Shown: positions 48,144 to 57,949, numbered from the stretch's first letter. The stretch is 64,000 nucleotides of DNA from Burkholderiales bacterium (GCA_015075645.1 JABTUF010000001.1:434001-498000), one strand, 5' to 3'. The notes: generated by a model from the letters alone, not told the origin. Translations and numbers: made by a program.

Positions 48144-48916
48144 CTCACACTCGGCTTCAGCGAAGCGCAAACGGCGGGTAGTCGGCCACTTCGCCGCGCA
48201 CATGGCGCGCGAGAAGGCGAGCCTGTACCAGTGGCACCAAGCCCAGTGGCACGCTTTCCGCGAACAGCGGGTGAGCCAGCGACTCCTGCTTGCGCTCCTG
48301 GAAGGCCAGCACCACCGCCTTGCGTGCATCGGCCGTCAGCATCACGGCACCGCCCTCGCGTTCGTCGAATGCTTCCACTGTCACTTGAAGCCGGTTGATC
48401 AACGTCAGTGCCAGCCGGTCGGCGAGAGGTCTGAACTCCTCCATCAGATCGAGCGCCAGCGCCGCCCGCCCTGGTCGAAGCACATGCAGGTAGCCAACCT
48501 GCGGATCGAGGCCTGCGGTCTCGCACGCGCTCCGGCAATCGTTCATCCACATCGAATACAGGAACGACAGCAGCGCGTTCATGCGGTCGCGCGGCGGTCG
48601 GCGGCTGCGGCCCTCCATGCGAAACTGCGCGCGAAGATCGGGTCGCAGGAGGTGGTTCAGCACCGCGAAGTATCCGCGCGCCGCCTCGCCCTCCACCCCG
48701 CGTACGGCGTCCAGCGTCGCGGCGGCGGGAAGCGCACGCTGGCTGGCGGCGAGGTCCTGCGCTGCCCGGGTCAGGATGCGCCGGTCGGCCTCGTCCTTGG
48801 CATCGCGCGCGCCGCGCAACAGCACGTGGCGCTGGTTGCGCAGCTTGCCAGCGACAATGCGCCGTCCCAACCTCAGTGCGAAGCCGTCGTCCTGGCTGGT
48901 GACATGGTGGGCGCGC

Positions 48917-50213
48917 TGAGCTTCCCCTCGAATTTCGTCTTCCAAGGGTCTTTGGATAGGATAGGCGAAATGGAGGCTGGGAATGTTCAAGGTACCGAAG
49001 CAGGAGTTCACGGCGGAGTTCAAGGAACTGGCGGTCAAGCGGGTTCGCAGCGGCCAGGGGGTCGCGGTCGTGGCGCGCGACCTGGGTCATTCGCCGAGCA
49101 GACGCTGCGAAACTGGGTGAAGGCGGCGAAGGCGGGGAAGCTCAATCCGCCGGGAGCCAAGGCGATTACGCCGGAGCAGATGGAGCTCTCGCGGGTGCGG
49201 GCCGAGAACGCGCGGCTGCGGATGGAGAATGAAATCCTAAAAAAAGCGACGGCGTACTTCGCGAAAGATGCGCGTGAAGTACGCCTGGATCGACACGCAA
49301 CGGAAGAACTTTCCGCTGCCGACGATGCACCACGCTGACGGTGAGCATCAGCGGGTATCGGGCCTGGAAGGGTGGCGGCAGGCCGGATCGCGCACGGCTG
49401 ACCGATGGGCAACTGCTGGCGCTGCGCTGCCGCGCAGCGCGTCGCGCACTACAACCTTACCTGCGAACCTACGGCTCGCCGCGGATGTATCAGGAGCTGC
49501 ACGGAGCGCGGCTACCAGGTGAGCAAGGCGCGGGTCGAGCGGCTGGCGCAGGAGCATGACCTGAGGCGCGGCACAAGCGCCGGTTCACGGAAGGCGACGA
49601 CCGATTCCAGGCACGCGCTGCCGGTGGCGGACAACCTGCTGGCCCGGGGTTTGCGCCGGCGTCGGGCAATCCGGCGTGGACGGCCGATCTGAGCGCACAT
49701 CTGGACCGATGAGGGTTGGCTGTACCTGGCCGTGGTGCTCGATCTGTTCAACCGCGAGGTGGTCGGCTGGTCGATCGCGCCGCGGATGACGGCGGATATC
49801 GTGGTCGATGCACTGACGATGGCGTGGTTTCGCCGCGACGCCGGCGCCTGGATTGATGCATCACTCCGATAGATAGCAGCCAATACGCGAGCGGCGTGTT
49901 CCAGGACAAGCTGGTCGAGTTCGGCGCGACCTGCTCGATGAGCCGCAGCGGAACTGCTGGGACAACGCGCCGACCGCTCTTCTTCTTCTCCAGCGCGAAC
50001 GAGCGTGGCGGCACCCGGTACGCGACGCGCGAGGCGGCGATCGCCGATCTGTTCGACTACATCGAGGTGTTCTACAACCGCAGGCGCAAGCACTCGACGC
50101 TCGGCTATGTTTCGCCGGCGCGGTTCCTGGCCGGTTGGATCAGCAGTCAGCACGAGCAAGCCGTGGCAGCATGACCCCGTTCCCTTGGCGGACGAAAAAC
50201 AGAGGGAAGCTCA
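48917..50213 (+). mobile_element. IS3-family insertion sequence (about 1297 bp) in cas1
   Basis: Terminal inverted repeats are 48917-48948 (begins TGAGCTTCCC) and 50182-50213 (ends GGGAAGCTCA), matching at 25 of 32 positions. A 3-bp duplication CGC flanks it (48914-48916 and 50214-50216), in the range expected for IS3 elements. The inside carries an orfA/orfB transposase pair. The target junction reads in frame once it is removed. Confidence 0.9.
48983..50174 (+). pseudogene. IS3-family transposase genes orfA/orfB, frameshifted
   Basis: OrfA starts at 48983 (MFKVPKQEFTAEFKELAVKR, helix-turn-helix) and shifts frame near 49088 before AEQTLRNWVKAAKAGKL and the leucine-zipper-like MELSRVRAENARLRMENEIL. 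OrfB fragments lie in different frames: KYAWIDTQRKNFPLP (from 49268), [56 protein letters not shown] (49710-49780) and YIEVFYNRRRKHSTLGYVSP before the stop at 50174. The DDE catalytic domain is thus spread over several small indels, and as written no active transposase is made. The intact ends and duplication suggest recent insertion, so sequencing error is a real alternative. Confidence 0.8.
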
Positions 50214-50487
50214 CGCCGCAGCAGAACGTTGCCTGACGTGGCACCTTCCAGCCGAGCCTTGAAACGGCCGTTCGTATCCAGCAGCACGAGGGCGGTGCCT
50301 TCATCGGCCAGCCGGTGCATCAGCGGTACGCTCACGCTCACCGGTCCAAAGCACACTACGGAGCCCAAGTGATGCAGCGGCACGCGCAGCCGCGTCTCGT
50401 CGCCCACGAGCAGACGCAGCGTGTCGTTGTCCAGCCGCAGGTGGCTGTCCGGCAGGGTCACGTACAGAGTGTTGAGCAACTGCATGC

Positions 50488-51129
50488 TCAAGGTTCGCCG
50501 ACGGGATCGAACAGATCGTCGCCGACTGCCGCACCATCCGCGATACGGGCGAGCGCGTCGACCTGGCAGCGATCCCGAAGCGAGCAGCCTCGGCAGCGCC
50601 GGAGATCCGAAGTGGGTGATGGCAGTCGGGCTGCCGCCAGCATCGCGCGCACCTCGGCGGAGGTATCGGCCACCCGCTGCAACAGCGCGACATCCACGGC
50701 CACCACGCGCCTGCGCTTGCTGCTGGCGTAGAACAACGCCCCCTCGGGCACGGCGCGGCCGGTCATTTCCTCCAGGCATAGCGCCTGCGCGGCGAGCTGC
50801 AGGTCGTCGCAGGCGGCGATGTCAGCGGCCTTGTGGCGGCTGCCGTGCTTGTACTCCACCGGATAGGGTGTGCCGTCGGCTTCGAACTCCACCGTGTCGG
50901 CCTTGCCTACCAGCCCGAGCCGGTCGCTGAACAATGGTAGCGCCCGCTCGACGCGCAGGCCGCGCCGCACCTCGAAACCCGGTCGGTCCACCTCCGCGTG
51001 GACGGCATTGCCACGCAACGTGTGCAGGTTGTCGTCGAAAGCCTGCTCCAGATGGATCAGGCCGCACTGGCGCGGGCAGTAGGCCCAGTGTTGCAGAGCC
51101 GAAATGGGCAGAAGCTCGTCGACCGTCAC
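50488..51129 (-). CDS. cas4: CRISPR-associated exonuclease Cas4
   Basis: A 213-residue RecB-like nuclease that trims prespacers and checks the PAM. The iron-sulfur Cys are visible: one in HWAYCPRQCGLIHLEQAF near the start, three in DLRRCRGCSLRDRCQVDAL near residue 190. Nuclease motifs are GKADTVEFEADGTPYPVEYK (Asp, Glu, Lys) and the Gln in DDLQLAAQALCLEEM. GTG start at 51129, overlapping the toxin-gene stop (GTGA). cas1 begins 2 bp after its stop. Confidence 0.94.
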   Translation of the reverse strand: MTVDELLPISALQHWAYCPRQCGLIHLEQAFDDNLHTLRGNAVHAEVDRPGFEVRRGLRVERALPLFSDRLGLVGKADTVEFEADGTPYPVEYKHGSRHKAADIAACDDLQLAAQALCLEEMTGRAVPEGALFYASSKRRRVVAVDVALLQRVADTSAEVRAMLAAARLPSPTSDLRRCRGCSLRDRCQVDALARIADGAAVGDDLFDPVGEP

Positions 51130-51491
51130 GCGACAGGCAGCCGCCTGCGGCGCAGAGCCCGGCCCGAAACGACGACCAGATAGCCCTCGATCCAGTCCGC
51201 CAGCGGCAGGAGGTCCTGCACGATCCGCGTCGGCCAGTCCGGCGCGTACGCCGCTTGCCGCAGGAAGACGATAGCCGGCGGAGGCGGCACGGCACGCGCG
51301 AAGACGAGTTCGCCGTAATCGCGATCGAAGGTCAACACCCAGCGGCCATCGGCCGCGGCGCGGCGCAACACGTCGGCATCCGTGGCACGGGGCATCTCTT
51401 CGGCCACGGCCTGAACGTCCAAGCCCGCCGCGCGCAAGGCCAGCAACGCCGGGCGCGGTCAGTTCTCGTTGGCCAGCAGCCGCACGCTCAC
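51126..51491 (-). pseudogene. DUF5615 (PIN-like) toxin with in-frame stop at codon 11
   Basis: From GTG at 51491 the frame reads VSVRLLANEN, then TGA (51459-51461), then PRPALLALRAAGLDVQAVAE and on to the stop at 51126. DUF5615 proteins normally begin RLLANENFP, so TGA replaces the expected Phe codon. The remaining protein contains WVLTFDRDYGELVFAR, the usual second acidic motif. A TTG at 51446 could restart translation, but would lose the conserved NEN strand. The GTG overlaps the DUF433 stop, and its stop overlaps the cas4 start, so it was built into the operon. Confidence 0.8.
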
Positions 51492-51727
51492 GTGGCCGGG
51501 CTATCCAGCAAGGTGTAGGACTCCTCGCGCATCTTCTCGGCGGCGAAGCCCAGTGCGGCAAGGATGTCGTCGCGCGTGAGCTGCGGGTACGCGTCCAGCA
51601 GAGTTTCGTGCGTCCAGCCTTGGGCAAGCCAGCCGAGGATCAACTCCACCGACAGGCGGGTGCCCTTGACGGCAGGCTTGCCCACGAGGATGTCGGGGTC
51701 GCAGACGATGCGCTCGCGCCAATCCAT
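51488..51727 (-). CDS. DUF433 family antitoxin
   Basis: A 79-residue protein: MDWRERIVCDPDILVGKPAV, KGTRLSVELILGWLAQGWTH, then LTRDDILAALGFAAEKMREE. This is the DUF433 winged-helix domain found as antitoxin to DUF5615 toxins. It starts 2 bp after the cas7 stop and overlaps the toxin start (GTGA). It would bind DNA and neutralise the toxin, but here its partner is broken. Confidence 0.88.
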   Translation of the reverse strand: MDWRERIVCDPDILVGKPAVKGTRLSVELILGWLAQGWTHETLLDAYPQLTRDDILAALGFAAEKMREESYTLLDSPAT

Positions 51728-51729
51728 GT

Positions 51730-52707
51730 TCAGCACCTCCGAGTGAGGGTGACCCCCTGTGCCGCTGCGACGCTTTCTCCGATCGCGAGCGCGCGGCCGT
51801 CGAATGCCACCGAGTATGCGCCAAAGTCGCGTGCCGGTGCCGCAGCATCGCCCGTGTGTGCGATGGCGAGACGGTCGAACAAGGCGTGCGCATGCGCATT
51901 GCCCAGCTCGCTTTCGTGCTCGAAGACGTACAGGCCCCGCGTGCTCATCTGGCCGCGCGCGGCGCTGCGGTCGTGCTCGAACATCTGTCCGAGAGCCTGC
52001 CACAGAAGCTCGAGGTCGGCGTCGTCGAAGCCAGTCTGCCTGGCTAGGAAGGCAGAGACGAAGCCGTGCGCCCGGTACAGGCCGTAGGGAACCGTGTGCT
52101 TGCGGCCCATCTCGCGGTTGTCCCCTTTCTGCTCGGCGGCCTTCTCCTCCGTGGTGACGGCCACTCGCGTGATGGTGTGTTCCAGTGCGACCACAGGTTC
52201 GACGGATCGAGCGAACGTCATTTGCACCGGCCCGCGCACCTGGCCGGCGTTGACGCCGGTGGACATCACGGCGCCAAAGGTGCGCACGTCGAAAAAGTTC
52301 TGGCACATCCAGGCGCGGGCGCGCTCGACTTCATCGCCGCCGCCCTTGCGCTTGTCCCTGGCGCCCTTCTTCTTCGGTGTCTCGACGAGTTCGTCGGCTG
52401 CAGGTTCGGCTTCGCCCGGATCGAGCTTCAGCGCCGAGTAGGCCCTTTGGTGCTGCAGATTCAGGATCGCCTTCTCGCGCACATAGATCTCGAAGCGCTT
52501 CTCGCCCTCGGCAGGGTCGCGTTGCGTCTGCTCTCGCGTCATGGCGACGAAGTTGCGCACCTTGCGCTTGAGCGAAACGTCGGTCACCAGCCCGTGCCCG
52601 GTCTCGGCGTCCAGCCGCGGAAGGTTACCTGCATCGGGATCACCGTTGGGGTTCCCATCCTTCACGTCGAAGAGGAGCACGAAGTCGTAGCGGTGCGCGA
52701 GGGGCAT
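51730..52707 (-). CDS. cas7c: Type I-C Cascade subunit Cas7 (Csd2)
   Basis: A 325-residue backbone RAMP protein that coats the crRNA guide. It begins [20 protein letters not shown] and [20 protein letters not shown], the diagnostic Csd2 start. [20 protein letters not shown] near residue 145 is the glycine-rich RAMP region. A Lys-rich insert ([16 protein letters not shown]) lies near residue 115. It starts 2 bp after the cas8c stop. Frame is intact throughout. Confidence 0.96.
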   Translation of the reverse strand: MPLAHRYDFVLLFDVKDGNPNGDPDAGNLPRLDAETGHGLVTDVSLKRKVRNFVAMTREQTQRDPAEGEKRFEIYVREKAILNLQHQRAYSALKLDPGEAEPAADELVETPKKKGARDKRKGGGDEVERARAWMCQNFFDVRTFGAVMSTGVNAGQVRGPVQMTFARSVEPVVALEHTITRVAVTTEEKAAEQKGDNREMGRKHTVPYGLYRAHGFVSAFLARQTGFDDADLELLWQALGQMFEHDRSAARGQMSTRGLYVFEHESELGNAHAHALFDRLAIAHTGDAAAPARDFGAYSVAFDGRALAIGESVAAAQGVTLTRRC

Positions 52708-52709
52708 GG

Positions 52710-54560
52710 TCAGTTCTCCTGAACGGTGCTGTCGTCGGTGCTGGTGTCGGCGTCGGCAGTCTTTCCCGCGTAGAGGCTCTGCCGCTGGTGGTAGTAGCCG
52801 AGCGCGAAAAGGCCCTGGGCATGCAGGTCGAGTTGGCGTGGGAAGTCCGTGAGTGCAGGTTCCTCGACGCTGCCGCAGATCTCGCCCACCAGTTTCTCGA
52901 AGAACGTCTCCATGCCGTTCCTGAGCTTTTTCAGGTGCGAGTTCGTCAGCCGCATCAACGTCGGAAACACCGCGCCCGGCGTGCTGGAGGCAGCACCGTA
53001 GTAGCGGTCGCGGATGGTAGCGTTGAGCTTCGCGGGCCTTGCCGACTGAACCTGGATGTTCTCCAGCACGGCGAACAGGCGCCCGAGTCGGTAGGCTGGT
53101 TCGGTCTGACTCACGTCGAGTTCCTCCTGGATGAATTGGAAGCCGGCTGATGCATCGTGGCGACGACGGTACTCGCGGTTGATGCAAGCCTTGAGAATGG
53201 CGGCGCGCAGGTAGGAGACGTTCGGTACGGGCTTGCCTGTGCGCTCATCCTTCTTTGCCTGCTCCGCGCGGCAGCGGTTGACCGCGGCGTTGAGCAGGGC
53301 CGGCGGGTAGGGGGTGCCCTCGAGGATGGCGCGCAGCCACTCGCCTGCCAAGCGCGGCGGCACGTTGTCGGCCTTGCTCTGCGGCGCGATCGATCGCAGC
53401 AGCAAATACATGGCCGGCGTGGGGCCGTCGCGATCGGACTGGCGGGCAATGCGCAGGTCGTCGAAGTGCTGCAGGATACGCGGACCCAAGCGTTCGAACG
53501 TGTCGTGGAACCAGAAGCGCACAGCGATGCGCGAGGCGTTGGGCGCCAGACCCAGCACGAAGAAGCGCAGTGACGTGTCCTCTGCGCCGCGGACGCCGGA
53601 CGTCGCGCCGGCAAGACGCTTGCGCACGGCATCGACGTGGGCATCGGGATTGTCGCCGAACATGGCGACGACGTCCGCTTCGGTGTTGTCCTGCCGGTCG
53701 GCCCAGATGGCGGTTGTCGCGTCGGCGATCTGGACCTTGTTGGGCGAGCTACGGCCGATCAGTGTGTTGAGCGCCAGCGCGTAGCGCGACGCGGCTTCAA
53801 CAGATATCGGCGCGTTGAGTGCCTGCTCCTTGCCGTACGAGCTGTAGGCGGGCGCCTCGTTCGTATTCGCCGACACCAGCGGCGACGGCTTTGACGCCAC
53901 GTAGGAGATCTTGGGATGCAGACGCGCTATCGCACCGTGCCTACCGGTCACCAGGCAGGGGCCCGCGGGCGCAGTGCTCTCGCCATCGTCCTTAGGCTCG
54001 CCTACTGCGCACTCCCCTGCGACCCAGTCCTCATGGCACACGGGGTCAATGGACCCTCGGACTCTGAAGGTGACGTTGAGACCTTGCGCGTTGCGAAGCG
54101 CTTCGCGGAGTTCCGGAGGCTGAATGTCGGCCCATGCCTTCGCACCGTAGAAGCGGCCGATCGCTTGCAAGCCCACCGACTCTTGGTGGCGCGCTGCCAG
54201 TGCCTGCAGCCGCTCCTTGAAAGCCTCGTGCTGCTTCGCGACCTTCTCCGGCTTGTCGGTCGGATCGAGTGTGCCGTCCGGCCTTCGTTTCTGCCAGCCG
54301 AACACAAAGCCGATGTGGTCCCACAGCAGATTGGGCTTCTTCCAGGCGTCGTTTCCAGAGCGGATCTCGGCGGCGGGTACCAGCAGGAGCTCGCCTCGTT
54401 TGCGGTCTGTCGACCTTCGATCGACGAGAGCCGCAGACCCATCGTCGCCGAGGTCGACGAAGAACGCGATCTCCCGATACTCCCACCCGGTCGGCGCGAC
54501 CGACGCGGGATCGAGCGTCCGCCTGCGCTCGTAGTAATCCACCAGCGCCTGCAGGATCAC
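52710..54560 (-). CDS. cas8c: Type I-C Cascade large subunit Cas8c (Csd1)
   Basis: A 616-residue protein that recognises the PAM and recruits Cas3. The N-terminus [20 protein letters not shown] is the Csd1 pattern. Middle stretches include [20 protein letters not shown] and [20 protein letters not shown], and the C-terminal region has [17 protein letters not shown] and [14 protein letters not shown]. An internal start can yield Cas11c in type I-C, but no specific one is claimed here. The GTG start at 54560 overlaps the cas5c stop (GTGA). Confidence 0.95.
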   Translation of the reverse strand: MILQALVDYYERRRTLDPASVAPTGWEYREIAFFVDLGDDGSAALVDRRSTDRKRGELLLVPAAEIRSGNDAWKKPNLLWDHIGFVFGWQKRRPDGTLDPTDKPEKVAKQHEAFKERLQALAARHQESVGLQAIGRFYGAKAWADIQPPELREALRNAQGLNVTFRVRGSIDPVCHEDWVAGECAVGEPKDDGESTAPAGPCLVTGRHGAIARLHPKISYVASKPSPLVSANTNEAPAYSSYGKEQALNAPISVEAASRYALALNTLIGRSSPNKVQIADATTAIWADRQDNTEADVVAMFGDNPDAHVDAVRKRLAGATSGVRGAEDTSLRFFVLGLAPNASRIAVRFWFHDTFERLGPRILQHFDDLRIARQSDRDGPTPAMYLLLRSIAPQSKADNVPPRLAGEWLRAILEGTPYPPALLNAAVNRCRAEQAKKDERTGKPVPNVSYLRAAILKACINREYRRRHDASAGFQFIQEELDVSQTEPAYRLGRLFAVLENIQVQSARPAKLNATIRDRYYGAASSTPGAVFPTLMRLTNSHLKKLRNGMETFFEKLVGEICGSVEEPALTDFPRQLDLHAQGLFALGYYHQRQSLYAGKTADADTSTDDSTVQEN

Positions 54561-55228
54561 CGCGCCACCTCTTCGCCGCCGAATGCCGGGATCTCGATGA
54601 CGCCCTTCGTCATCTGCGCGCGGAAGAACCGCGGCTGTGGGTCGGCGGCGTCGGTGAAGTCCAGGTCGTGCAGCATCCAGCCGAGGTCGCGCGTCTCGGC
54701 GATCGGCGCGGGCTCAACAGCAACGTCCTCCACAAGTCGCCACCGGGCCGCGAACTCCCGGCAACCGAGGTAGGGCTGGTTCACGCATTGCCCCTTGCGG
54801 GCGCGTCGCTCGAACATCGCGAAGAATTTGGCCGGCGCCTCGGGGTCGCGCCGGTCCGGGCGCACGACAAGGTCGGCGTGCAGCCGCCAGGCCACGTCGC
54901 GCAGCAGGAGCGCGGCGCGCTGCTGGCGGTTCTCGTCCACGTACAATGCCAGTTCACCTGTGCCCTGTTTCATCGCCTGCTCGACGTTGCGGGTGGAGAC
55001 CACCGACGCGACCTCGTTACGCCTGAGGTTCGTCCAGCGCACCGGTGTGAGCACTTCGATTCGCCGCACTTCCCAGCGCACCGCCGGCTTGTAGAAGATG
55101 GCCTCGAAGACGGCGCGCGCCGCCGACGGTGTGATGACGTCGTAGCTCACGCGTTCGACTTTCATCTCCGGCCTCGTGAAGCAGGCCCAGTCGCCGCGGA
55201 CTTCGAGTACGAAGCGTTGGTGGTCCAT
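54557..55228 (-). CDS. cas5c: Type I-C crRNA endonuclease Cas5c/Cas5d
   Basis: A 223-residue RAMP enzyme that cuts the pre-crRNA at the repeat and caps the handle. The start MDHQRFVLEVRGDWACFTRP is typical. Candidate catalytic residues are Tyr and Lys in FEAIFYKPAVRWEVRRIEVL and His in VAWRLHADLVVRP, in line with the Tyr/Lys/His set of Cas5d. It lies 29 bp after cas3. Frame is intact. Confidence 0.95.
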   Translation of the reverse strand: MDHQRFVLEVRGDWACFTRPEMKVERVSYDVITPSAARAVFEAIFYKPAVRWEVRRIEVLTPVRWTNLRRNEVASVVSTRNVEQAMKQGTGELALYVDENRQQRAALLLRDVAWRLHADLVVRPDRRDPEAPAKFFAMFERRARKGQCVNQPYLGCREFAARWRLVEDVAVEPAPIAETRDLGWMLHDLDFTDAADPQPRFFRAQMTKGVIEIPAFGGEEVAR

Positions 55229-55257
55229 TCTCGGCGTCCCTCCGTCGTCCGGGCACC

Positions 55258-57585
55258 CTACTGAAACAGCGTGGCGGCGTCCAGCGGGGCACCTTCGCCG
55301 AGCAAGCCGAATCGCGCGCTGTAGCGCTGGTCGTCGTTCAGTACGAACCAGCCGGGCAGCGGTTCGGAAAAGTCGCCGCGCGCCAGCCCCGCCTGCATTT
55401 CCCGCCGCCGTGCCTGCACCACGAAGCGCTGCAATATGCGCAGGTGCCAGCGCTCGGCGCTGCCGGCGCTCAACGCTGCCAACGCCTGTGCCACGCGCTC
55501 GTCGGCACCCTTGGTCGGGGAGTACGGCACGACGACCGCCACCTGGTCCTGGTCGTCGATCAGACGATAGGCCTGCGCCGCACTTCGCAGTCGCAGGTCG
55601 AAGTCAGGGCTCGCCTTGAGCATGGGCAGCACCTGCTTCTCGTCGAGTTGGAACTGCGCATACCAGTGCCTGAAGTACTCGCTGAACATTGCGGGCGGCA
55701 GCGACTCGGGTCGCGCCGTGCCGAGTACCGAACGCGTCGCCTGTGCAGCACGCACCAGCGCCGCCAGCGTGCCCGGGATCGGGCGCACGAACACCTCCAC
55801 GCGTCCGCCGCGCGGGCCCAGTCGCCCCTCGCGATTGCAGCGCCCCGCCGCCTGCGCGATGGACTCCAGGCCGGCCAGCGCACGGACGACCACCGGGAAG
55901 TCGATGTCCACACCCGCCTCGACCAACTGCGTGGACACCACTCGCAGGGCGCGGGTGTCGCCGCCGTGGCGCGCGTCGAGCCGTTGACGGATCTCGGCGA
56001 TGGTGTCGGCTCGGTGCTGGCCGCACATCGCCGCGGACAGGTGCAGCGTGGGTTCACCGTCGGACGCAGCGGCGTCCACTGCATGAACCAGTTCGGCGGC
56101 GTCGCGCCGCGTGTTGACGATGGCGAGCACCGCGGGCTCGGCGGCCAGGCGCGCGGCGACGGCGGGAATCTCCTCGGTCGCGTGAAGGTCGGTCGGCCAC
56201 TGCAGCCGCACCCGCTCGAGCTGCTCGTACAGCGGCTCTACGGCCTGCACGATCTCGCGCGGCCTCGCTTCTCCGCGCGTCAGTCCGCGCAGGCTCGCGC
56301 GGGAATCGAAGCGCGCGATGTCACTGAGCACCGGCTGCGTGGCGGTACAGGAGACCAGCGTGACGCCGTAGTGAGACACGAGCAGGCGCAGCGTGTCGAG
56401 CGTGGGCTGCAGGAAGGGCGGCGGCAGCGTCTGTGCCTCGTCGAGCACGATCACGCTCCGCTGCACGCGGTGGAGCTTGCGGCAGCGGCTGGTGCGGGCA
56501 GCGAAGAGACTTTCGAATAGCTGCACGTTCGTCGTCACGACGAGCGGCGCGTCCCAGTTCTCGCACGCCAGACGCGAACGCGCGGTCTCCGCCCTGGCGT
56601 CGTCGTCGGATTGGCTGTGGTGCTCGACAAACGCTTCGCGCCCGAAGATGTCGGCCAGGACGTCAGCGGTTTGCTCAACGATGCTGGTGTAGGGAATGGC
56701 GACGATGACGCGCGCGAGCCCGTGCGCCACCGCATGTCGCAGCGCGAACGCGAGCGACGCGAGCGTCTTGCCGCCCCCAGTGGGCACCTGCAAGCTGAAA
56801 ACGCCCTGCGGCTGCACGGCCGCTGCGCGGCAGTCGGCGAGTACTTGCGCGCGAGCGCGCATCACGGGCTCGTCCGCGCGACCCGCGGCGTGCACTCGCG
56901 CGGCCATCCCGTCCAGGTGCGAGTCCAGTCGCGCCAGATACTCGGTCAGCGGCGGGAAGCCCGCGCGGCGTTCGGCCAGGCCGCGGTTCAGGTAGGCCTC
57001 GGTATCGAGAAAGTCGGCGTCGACCAGGGCCGAGAACAGCATGCGCAGCCAGAGCGATTGCGCCAGCGGCTCCATCTCGCGCAGACCGGGTATGCCGAAC
57101 AGCATCGACCTCGCGTCCAGCCCATCGGGGAGCGCGAGCAGCGCCGATTCGTGTGCGGCGCAAGCCTCCGCCGCCTCGCGATGCTCTCGTTCGCTGTCGC
57201 CCCTGCCACCGCCGAGCAACCTGTCCTTCAAGTCGGCGGCGTCGTAAAGGCCAGTGTGGTGGGCGGCGATCAGGTGCGCCAGCAGCCAACCCGCCTGCCG
57301 CCCGGGCTCGCCGAAGCGCAGCTTCAGTTCTTGCAGCGCGTGCACCGCACCAGCGGCCGAGTGGGTCTTGTCGCGCTGGCCGACGCCGCGTCCTTCGATG
57401 TGTGCGTTCTCGTCCTCGCGGATGTAGCGCTGGAATCCGGGACGGAACTTGCCCAGGTCGTGCCACAAACCGGCTTGGTGCGCCCAGAGCTGCGCGCCGG
57501 CCGGCGCGCAACGGGCCGCCCGGTCGGCCACCGCCCGCAGGTGATCGATCAGGGCGTGATCGGGTCCATGGGCAACGTAGTGCAT
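55258..57585 (-). CDS. cas3: CRISPR-associated helicase/nuclease Cas3
   Basis: A 775-residue interference nuclease. The HD domain covers about 1-210 with His42-Asp43 in LWHDLGKFRPGFQRYI and a later His in HSAAGAVHALQEL. The SF2 helicase has Walker A VPTGGGKTLASLAFALR, DEAQ in VIVLDEAQTLPPPF, motif III VSCTATQPVLSD and motif VI STQLVEAGVDIDFPVVVR. No frame damage is visible. First gene of the operon. A GGCTCA/TGAGCC dyad (57609-57625) lies 24 bp upstream of its ATG, and TAGAAT on the minus strand near 57590 could be the -10. Confidence 0.96.
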   Translation of the reverse strand: MHYVAHGPDHALIDHLRAVADRAARCAPAGAQLWAHQAGLWHDLGKFRPGFQRYIREDENAHIEGRGVGQRDKTHSAAGAVHALQELKLRFGEPGRQAGWLLAHLIAAHHTGLYDAADLKDRLLGGGRGDSEREHREAAEACAAHESALLALPDGLDARSMLFGIPGLREMEPLAQSLWLRMLFSALVDADFLDTEAYLNRGLAERRAGFPPLTEYLARLDSHLDGMAARVHAAGRADEPVMRARAQVLADCRAAAVQPQGVFSLQVPTGGGKTLASLAFALRHAVAHGLARVIVAIPYTSIVEQTADVLADIFGREAFVEHHSQSDDDARAETARSRLACENWDAPLVVTTNVQLFESLFAARTSRCRKLHRVQRSVIVLDEAQTLPPPFLQPTLDTLRLLVSHYGVTLVSCTATQPVLSDIARFDSRASLRGLTRGEARPREIVQAVEPLYEQLERVRLQWPTDLHATEEIPAVAARLAAEPAVLAIVNTRRDAAELVHAVDAAASDGEPTLHLSAAMCGQHRADTIAEIRQRLDARHGGDTRALRVVSTQLVEAGVDIDFPVVVRALAGLESIAQAAGRCNREGRLGPRGGRVEVFVRPIPGTLAALVRAAQATRSVLGTARPESLPPAMFSEYFRHWYAQFQLDEKQVLPMLKASPDFDLRLRSAAQAYRLIDDQDQVAVVVPYSPTKGADERVAQALAALSAGSAERWHLRILQRFVVQARRREMQAGLARGDFSEPLPGWFVLNDDQRYSARFGLLGEGAPLDAATLFQ

Positions 57586-57949
57586 CGGCGAATTCTACGG
57601 ATTCCGCTGGCTCACCAAATGAGCCACGGTCTGCCCCCGGTCTCGAGCGCGTGACGATGCACCAGATCTGTCCCGGCCTTGCCTGCCAGCCCGCGACCTT
57701 CCTCCTGATGCCCCTTCTGAAAGCGGTCCGTCGCCCGCGCAAACTTTCGTAGCGCCATGCCCTGGCAAAATCGCATCCGCGGAACCTTCCCGACAATGCC
57801 ACTGGTGATCACTGCCATACTCCCCGGTGACCAATGAGACCCGCGCACATGGCATGCGCAGATATCACACGACCGCCCTCGCGCCTGGCTCGCAACCAGC
57901 CCGACACGGATGCGAGTGCCCCGACAAGGTCGACAGATCCTGAGTCGCG
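57586..57949. other. Promoter region of the cas operon, no clear gene
   Basis: 364 bp between cas3 and ybaK, which are divergent. A dyad GGCTCACCAAATGAGCC sits at 57609-57625, close to a possible cas3 promoter on the minus strand (TTTGGT, 16 bp, TAGAAT). A 68-codon reverse frame (57612-57818, MAVITSGIVGKVPRMRFC...) has only GGGGAG directly against its ATG and matches no family known to me, so it is not called a gene. Confidence 0.4.

Larger units (their letters stand above)
48157..50485 (-). pseudogene. cas1: cas1, interrupted by an IS3-family insertion
   Basis: The 5' part (50485 down to 50214) encodes MQLLNTLYVTLPDSHLRLDN through ATSGNVLLRR. The 3' part (48913 down to 48157) resumes AHHVTSQDDGFALRLGRRIV and ends DYPPFALR. 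Removing the IS and one copy of the 3-bp duplication joins them into 343 codons including the stop, in frame, giving a normal 342-residue type I-C Cas1. The catalytic Glu (GVEGEAARGYFAVLNH), His (VGYLHVLRPGR) and Asp (ALALDLMEEFRPLADR) are all preserved. Inactivation therefore appears to be due to the insertion alone. Cas1 is the spacer integrase, so acquisition should be blocked. Confidence 0.93.

Noticed and set aside
48983-50174. Programmed frameshifting as the cause of the broken IS orfs
   Set aside because: IS3 elements use a single -1 shift between orfA and orfB. Here several shifts occur inside each orf, so damage or sequence error is more likely.
57612-57818. 68-residue reverse open frame before cas3
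   Set aside because: The purine run touches the ATG, no known domain, and it overlaps the likely cas promoter.
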